Of a DNA stretch of 64,000 nucleotides, positions 59,292-64,000 are shown piece by piece (position 1 is the stretch's first letter; each line of letters begins with the position of its first letter). Origin of the DNA: Spirodela intermedia (taxonomy: Eukaryota > Streptophyta > Magnoliopsida > Alismatales > Araceae). The stretch lies in the NCBI GenBank assembly GCA_902729315.2, contig LR746264.1, positions 5,233,878-5,297,877 of the forward strand. Reading direction: 5' to 3'. A program made the translations under genes and the position numbers. A model generated the notes under the pieces. That model was not told the origin of the DNA, ran no database searches, and saw only the letters and a program-made list of their open reading frames with translations.

Positions 59292-60441
59292 GATGATTTA
59301 AGCCAGGATGTGGCCTTGAAAAAACCGCTCTTCTTTGTCTTCCAAATAGTTAGCTTGCCCCTCAGGCTACTCAGTTCCACAGGCCGAAGTGGAGAAAGCA
59401 TGATATAATCTCCATCTTTTGTGGGGTGGAGGCGTCCGATCCACATACGCAATGAAAGCGAGAGATCTTCTTAAGAACCCATATGCAATGAATTATTATT
59501 TCTTCCCCCTTTTCTGTGTCACTGATTCCTTGGGTCATGAACAACAGCCGTCTTCCTCCTCAGGATCCCCTTCTTAGGAAGCTCTTTCCAACAATTTAGG
59601 CACTCTCTAGGGGAAAACAAAACCATGTGGGCTGTCCGACTGTGTGCTGGTCTTCCTTCTAAATGTATGTATGCTCTGTTGCCCACAGCTAGACAGCGGG
59701 GCGCCGCGCCCAACCCGGGACCAGGCGTTGAAGACGAGGCCATCGGCTTGGCCGCCATCACGTGAGGCCGCTGCGCGTGCCCCGAGATGAAGATCTTGCG
59801 GTGGGGGAAGGTGAGGACCGGGTTTCTTCGTTGTGGGTGCAGACCCAAGCGGGAGCTCAACGCAGCAAACCCGGCGCCGCCTGCGTTTCTCTCAATGGAC
59901 CTCGGCCTGTGCTGTCGATGTCTTACTTGTGTTTGTAAGGAGGGCCGAGGAGCATCTGCCAGCTTTTTGACGTGGTGTAGAAGACGGGGAGGCTTAGAGC
60001 TTGAAAAACTCGAACTTTCTGTCCTATCGTGGACTATTCGGTGCTAGGTTCCTGGCTTCGCAAGACTGCCCATCTCTCTCTCTCTCTCTCTATCTCTTCA
60101 TTGCTCGCTCACGAGAGGAGCATCGATAGTCCTCACTTGATTCTGCCGGTGGATGATGTGAGCCATCTGATCCGTGTTGATTTTTCTAACACCATCAGAC
60201 GCAGTTGATCAATCATGGCTTTCGTATTAGATTTAATCAAATTTTGACTTCCGTGCCGATACATGTTCAGGGAGTTCATACGGTCCTCTACCGGCGTCAG
60301 TGTAATTCCACAAGAGCGGAGATCAGACGCGGGAGAGGAGGTGAATTTAAGAGTATCACCGCCACCTGCGGCGTGGCTCCGGTGGCCACAGAGTCCACGG
60401 TTCTTTAAAAATCGAGAAGAGAGAGAGAGTGAGTGGGAGTG
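59292..60441. other. Spacer between the convergent HASTY and AFB2-like genes
   Basis: Both genes end into this 1.15-kb region. A GC-rich patch (59690-59880) interrupts otherwise mixed sequence. It contains a 113-codon minus-strand frame (59519-59860) without recognisable domain. A CT run sits at 60073-60091. No gene is supported. Confidence 0.5.
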
Positions 60442-62727
60442 CTACAGGATCCAGACGCAGTCAGGAGCGTCGGGGCGGGGACTGGCGAGGGTGCGGTAGA
60501 CGTAGAGCTTGTCAACGATGGCGTCGTCGGGCCAAGAATCCCTCGGCTCGGGGGGGCGGCGGCGCTCGTCGATGACCTCGACGCAGAGGCGGGGCATCCG
60601 CCGCGCGAGGGCCTTGCAGGCGCCGAGGGTCACCATACAGGAGGACATCCAAAGGGATCGCATTGTCTCCAGCTTGGCGGCGTTCTCCAGCAGGGCACCG
60701 TCCCCGAAGGGGCAGTCCCTGATCTCCAGCTTTCTCAGCCGACGGCACCCCGCCAGCACGTGGTGCAGCCCCGCGTCGCTCTCCCCGGCGAAGGCCACAG
60801 AGAGCATTTCCAGGCGTTGCGCGTCCGCGCCAATGGCCTCGAACACGCGGTCCGTGAGCAGTCCCGAGAGGGAGAGCCGCCGTAGCCCCCTGCAGCTCTG
60901 CACAATGGCGCCGAACCCGGCGTCCAGCGGCTGCAGCGTGGCGTAGTCCGGGGCCCTGGGCTCCATGATGCACAGGCGGAACCGCACCAGTCCCGGCCGG
61001 CTACGCGCGATGGCCCGCAGCGCCGCGTTGGTCATCTGCCGGCAAAAGTAGAGCACGGAATGCAGCCGCGGGCAGCCGGCGGCCACCGCGACGAGCCCGC
61101 TCTCGGTGAGCGAGACCGCCTGCGCCTGCGGCGCCTGCGCGTATGGGTCGGAGGGGAAGACCCGCAGCTCCTGCAGGAGCTTGCAAGAGGCCGCCACCGC
61201 CTCCAGCCCCTCGTCCTCGATCAAATCCATCACCAGCAGCTTCTGAAGGTTCCGGCAGCGGCCGACGAGCTTGATGAGATCCGGGCTCTGCACGGTGGCG
61301 TAGCTCAGGTTCAGCGAGGTGAGGCCCTCGCAGATCGGGTACACGGCGGGGAGGTAGGCGGGGGCCGCCTCCCAGACCCCCGAAAGACCCCTCAGAGCCC
61401 TGCAGCCCGCGAAGGCGGCCTCCAGCTTGGGGTAGAGCTCGGCGCCGGCGCCGGTGTCGGCATGGAACCTGCCGGTGCCGAGGTCGGCCAGCTGCGGGGC
61501 CAGGCGGACGACGTCGGGGAGCTTCTCCAGGGGCGTGGCCTTGCTCAGCCGCAGGGTCCTGAGCCGCGTGCAGCGGCTCAGGAGGCGCTCGAGGGCCGGC
61601 GCGCTCACCGGGCCTTCCAGGCATGCCATGTTCAGGCAGACGAGGGAGGTGGACGACTCCGGGAAGTAGCTCAGCCACTGCCCTCCGTGGTCCTCCACTT
61701 CATTCTCCTGCAGGTCGAGCTCCTCCAGATGCCTGAGAGATCAGCAGCCCCCATTCCATTAATTACGCAGGTTTGGAACCTGAACCAGCAGAGCATTATT
61801 CGTTCTTCTTCTCACGAAGACGCTGAAACCTAATGAATGATGAGGAGCCTCCCTTTTAGGGTTTCCTGGGGTTCGACTGGTTCTCTCTGAAAACAAAACG
61901 ACCCAGAAACAGAGTGACTGCTTGTAATTCCCTATTACAGACAGCGAATCAGCCGGGTGCCCAGAAGAAGACCAGGAGTCTCCCACATTGGTGATGCTAC
62001 AGAGAATGAGGTCTTCTGGCAATGAACTCTGCTGGCAATGCAATATGCGGAAAGGGAAAGAACTCTGTGGGCTGGTGTAGCTGATTGTGGATTTCAGAGT
62101 GATCTAAACCAAAGAAAATGGCGACACCCCCCGGGAAAACATTGGTGTCTCCCGGTCACTTCCAAATTAGGGTTAGGGTTTTGGAGGTGTAGGACGGGGA
62201 GGGCACACGGATTTGTAAGAGACAGCGACGAGGGAATCGACGAAGCACCTGCAGTTTGCCGCGATGGTTGCGAGGCCGGAGGTGGTGAAGCCCTCGCAGG
62301 TCGCGAGACCGAGCACCTTGAAGTTGCAGAACGACTTGGCGACCAGCTCCAGGCACTCGTCGGAGACCACCATCCGCTTCAGGCGGAGCTCCTCCAACAA
62401 GGGGCAACCCACCGCCAGCGCGGCGACCCAGTTGTAGGCGTCGCCGCCCCAGTCTTGGGGAACCAGATTGAAGTCGGCGAAATGGGGCTTCCCCTTGATC
62501 GACACGGCCCGCAGCGCCGGGAACCGCTCGACCACCCGGCGGGGCCAGACGGCGTAGCAGTTGCCGACGAAGATCCTCCTCCGGGAGAACCGCTCGATCC
62601 GCTGCCACGCCCTGCAGACTAGCGAGATCGCGTTCCGGTCCCCGTCCGCCGTCAGGAACGAGAACACGTGCTCCCACACCTCGTCGGGGAATGCCGCCGC
62701 CGCCGCCAACGCCGCCCCCCCCATCAT
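60442..62727 (-). CDS. AFB2: TIR1/AFB-type auxin receptor F-box protein, AFB2/3 clade
   Basis: Two exons: 62727-62249 and 61732-60442, 1,770 bases (589 residues plus stop). The start is ATG at 62727 ([12 protein letters not shown]); the codon two upstream is GTG. The F-box opens [13 protein letters not shown] and is followed by leucine-rich repeats. Auxin-pocket features are kept: [11 protein letters not shown] with histidine about 82, RFRLCI, and [12 protein letters not shown]. The end [14 protein letters not shown] and VWIL matches the AFB2/3 clade rather than TIR1, which has a longer tail. The protein joins SKP1-CUL1 and, with auxin, binds Aux/IAA repressors for degradation in the nucleus. 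A miR393 target site lies in exon 2. The remaining LRR region is one uninterrupted exon. Confidence 0.95.
60648..60669 (-). promoter_or_regulatory. miR393 target site in the AFB2-like mRNA
   Basis: The + strand reads TCCAAAGGGATCGCATTG at 60648-60665, identical to the first 18 bases of miR393 as I remember it. The transcript is therefore fully complementary over the seed and the cleavage position. The last few bases differ. The site encodes the conserved ETMRSLWM residues, as in other TIR1/AFB genes. Confidence 0.85.
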
Positions 62728-64000
62728 CCACACCGCCTCCTTCCCACCGCCACCGCCGCCGCCGAAGCAGAAGAAGAAGAAGAAGAGAGAGAGGCAGGGG
62801 AAGAGATAAGCTCTCGTGGGGCTGCGGAGCAGACCAGTAGGGGTTGATGCGGGTAACCGAGCCCTACAGTTTATAATTTCTTACCTCCCTCTTCTCCGCT
62901 TCCCCTGTCGTTTTTCACCCTCTCTTCCTCCACTCTCTCCCCCCGTCTTTTCTGGGCTATGGCTTCTTCACCCTCGCCGGCAAAAACCAGAGCGCGACCC
63001 GAGAGAAGGGAGGAAAGGGGGAGAGCCCTCCTCGCCGGCGGCTACCCGCCGGCGACTGGACCGAGGAGGAAGGAACAGGGCCGGCGTGGGCGGTGGCCGT
63101 AGATCCCACCGAGAAGGGCACCAACAGTAGCCAAGTGCAGCAGGGCCGGTGCACGTCCATCAATCAGCAGGTGCCAGCTTGCCGGCGAATCCCGCCGCCG
63201 CGGTGTCCCATCGCTGCCACCCCGCCGCCCCCCACGGCGGCGGAGACAACTCCGTCCACCTGCCGGCCGGAGCCTGAACCGGCGGCCTTCTACACCAACC
63301 AGAGACGCACGCGAACCCCACGTGGTTCACACGGCATATCGGACCGGTCGAACCGGACCGGACCGGCCACCTCCGCCCCGCTCCATCGACGCCAGCCACG
63401 TGTGCGGCCCGCGACAGTCATTCGCACGTGGGAGACGGACGGTCAAGATAGATGGAGATCCTCTGTATCCGGGTGGTCCCCAGCATATTCTCCTTTCTCT
63501 TCCGACATGAGGTGTCGAAAGACGGCGGAGGTAGAGTCTAACCTCTCCAATCGGATGGCCCAAGACGTCCCCCGCTGGCGTCATTATCGCGTCCCTAGAC
63601 GCGCAGGAGTAGCGGATGCGTCACAAGCGGGCCCCACCCTTGATTCCATCATTGCAGCGTCCATTGTGCCACGTCATGTGACGGGACGGCACGACCGCCG
63701 CCCCGCCGACACTCTCCGATAGTCTCGAGCACTAAATGGGCCGAGGCCCATTCCACCCAAATCCCCTCCACTTGGTTTTCTTTTACGGCCCAATGAAAGC
63801 CATGCGGCGGCGGTTCAATGCGTACGAGGAAATCGGTCCGATTCAATGCTTCGTCAGCGCCGAGTGGCACCCTACAAAAATCTGACGGGGGCCACGTCAA
63901 TTATTAATTTATTTGGGCAGCTTTGAGCGATGAGTCGCCGCACAGTCAGAACCGTCGGAAGGGAGTACCCGGACGTAGACCCGATTAATTAGGGGCTTCT
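62728..64000. other. Leader and upstream region of the AFB2-like gene; right edge
   Basis: Immediately upstream of the start codon the transcript strand is CT-rich (about 62755-62800), as in other leaders here. 62820-63720 is GC-rich with open frames on both strands but no domain. Site II-like words (TGGGCC at 63737, GGCCCA at 63745 and 63787) near the end may belong to a promoter of a gene outside the window. No gene is supported. Confidence 0.45.

Noticed and set aside
59519-59860. 113-codon minus-strand frame downstream of HASTY
   Set aside because: No recognised domain or clear promoter; composition changes abruptly in the middle, suggesting chance openness.
63093-63722. 209-codon + strand frame near the right edge
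   Set aside because: Proline/arginine-rich GC shadow in the AFB2 upstream region without domain or splice evidence.

Overview
This is plant nuclear DNA. The evidence is intron-split genes with GT..AG junctions and plant-only families: a class VII receptor-like cytoplasmic kinase, CASP-like membrane proteins, a DYW-type PPR protein, a TIR1/AFB auxin receptor and a HASTY exportin. Many exons are very GC-rich (CASP-like, PPR, kinesin, AFB), while introns and spacers are AT-rich and full of (CT)n/(GA)n tracts. That contrast suggests a monocot, but this is an inference and the species is not recognised. No prokaryotic, organellar, viral or CRISPR content was seen.

Layout. 1-6.8 kb: PBL27-type immune kinase (+). 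7.7-12.9 kb: ten-exon secreted class 3 lipase (-), with a dimeric minisatellite in its last intron. 15.2-15.7 kb: possible myristoylated small protein (-, weak). 16.8-18.9 kb: twelve-exon CHY/RING ubiquitin ligase, MIEL1-like (+). 19.3-21.8 kb: a tandem duplication carrying two tiny membrane-protein ORFs. 22.1-24.3 kb: FYV7-type ribosome-biogenesis protein (-), with site II and telo-box motifs. 25.1-31.9 kb: three CASP-like genes around an intronless DYW PPR gene. 33.4-34.3 kb: small bHLH (+). 35.8-38.4 kb: kinesin-14 (+). 38.7-43.8 kb: gene-free, AT-rich and repeat-like. 43.8-44.9 kb: membrane-anchored methyltransferase (-), head-to-head with HASTY (45.6-59.3 kb, 22 exons, +). 60.4-62.7 kb: AFB2-type auxin receptor (-) with a miR393 target site. 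62.7-64.0 kb: upstream sequence only.

How the genes relate. There are no operons; most genes are independent housekeeping, signalling or development genes. The kinase, lipase and CHY/RING order repeats the order I recall for Arabidopsis At5g18610, At5g18630/40 and At5g18650, so the left 19 kb is probably an ancient conserved block. PBL27 promotes chitin-triggered immunity and MIEL1 restrains MYB30-dependent defence in Arabidopsis. HASTY supports microRNA function, and the nearby AFB2-like gene is itself a predicted microRNA target. Coding models were joined by hand; for every multi-exon gene given high confidence the exon phases add up to an uninterrupted frame.
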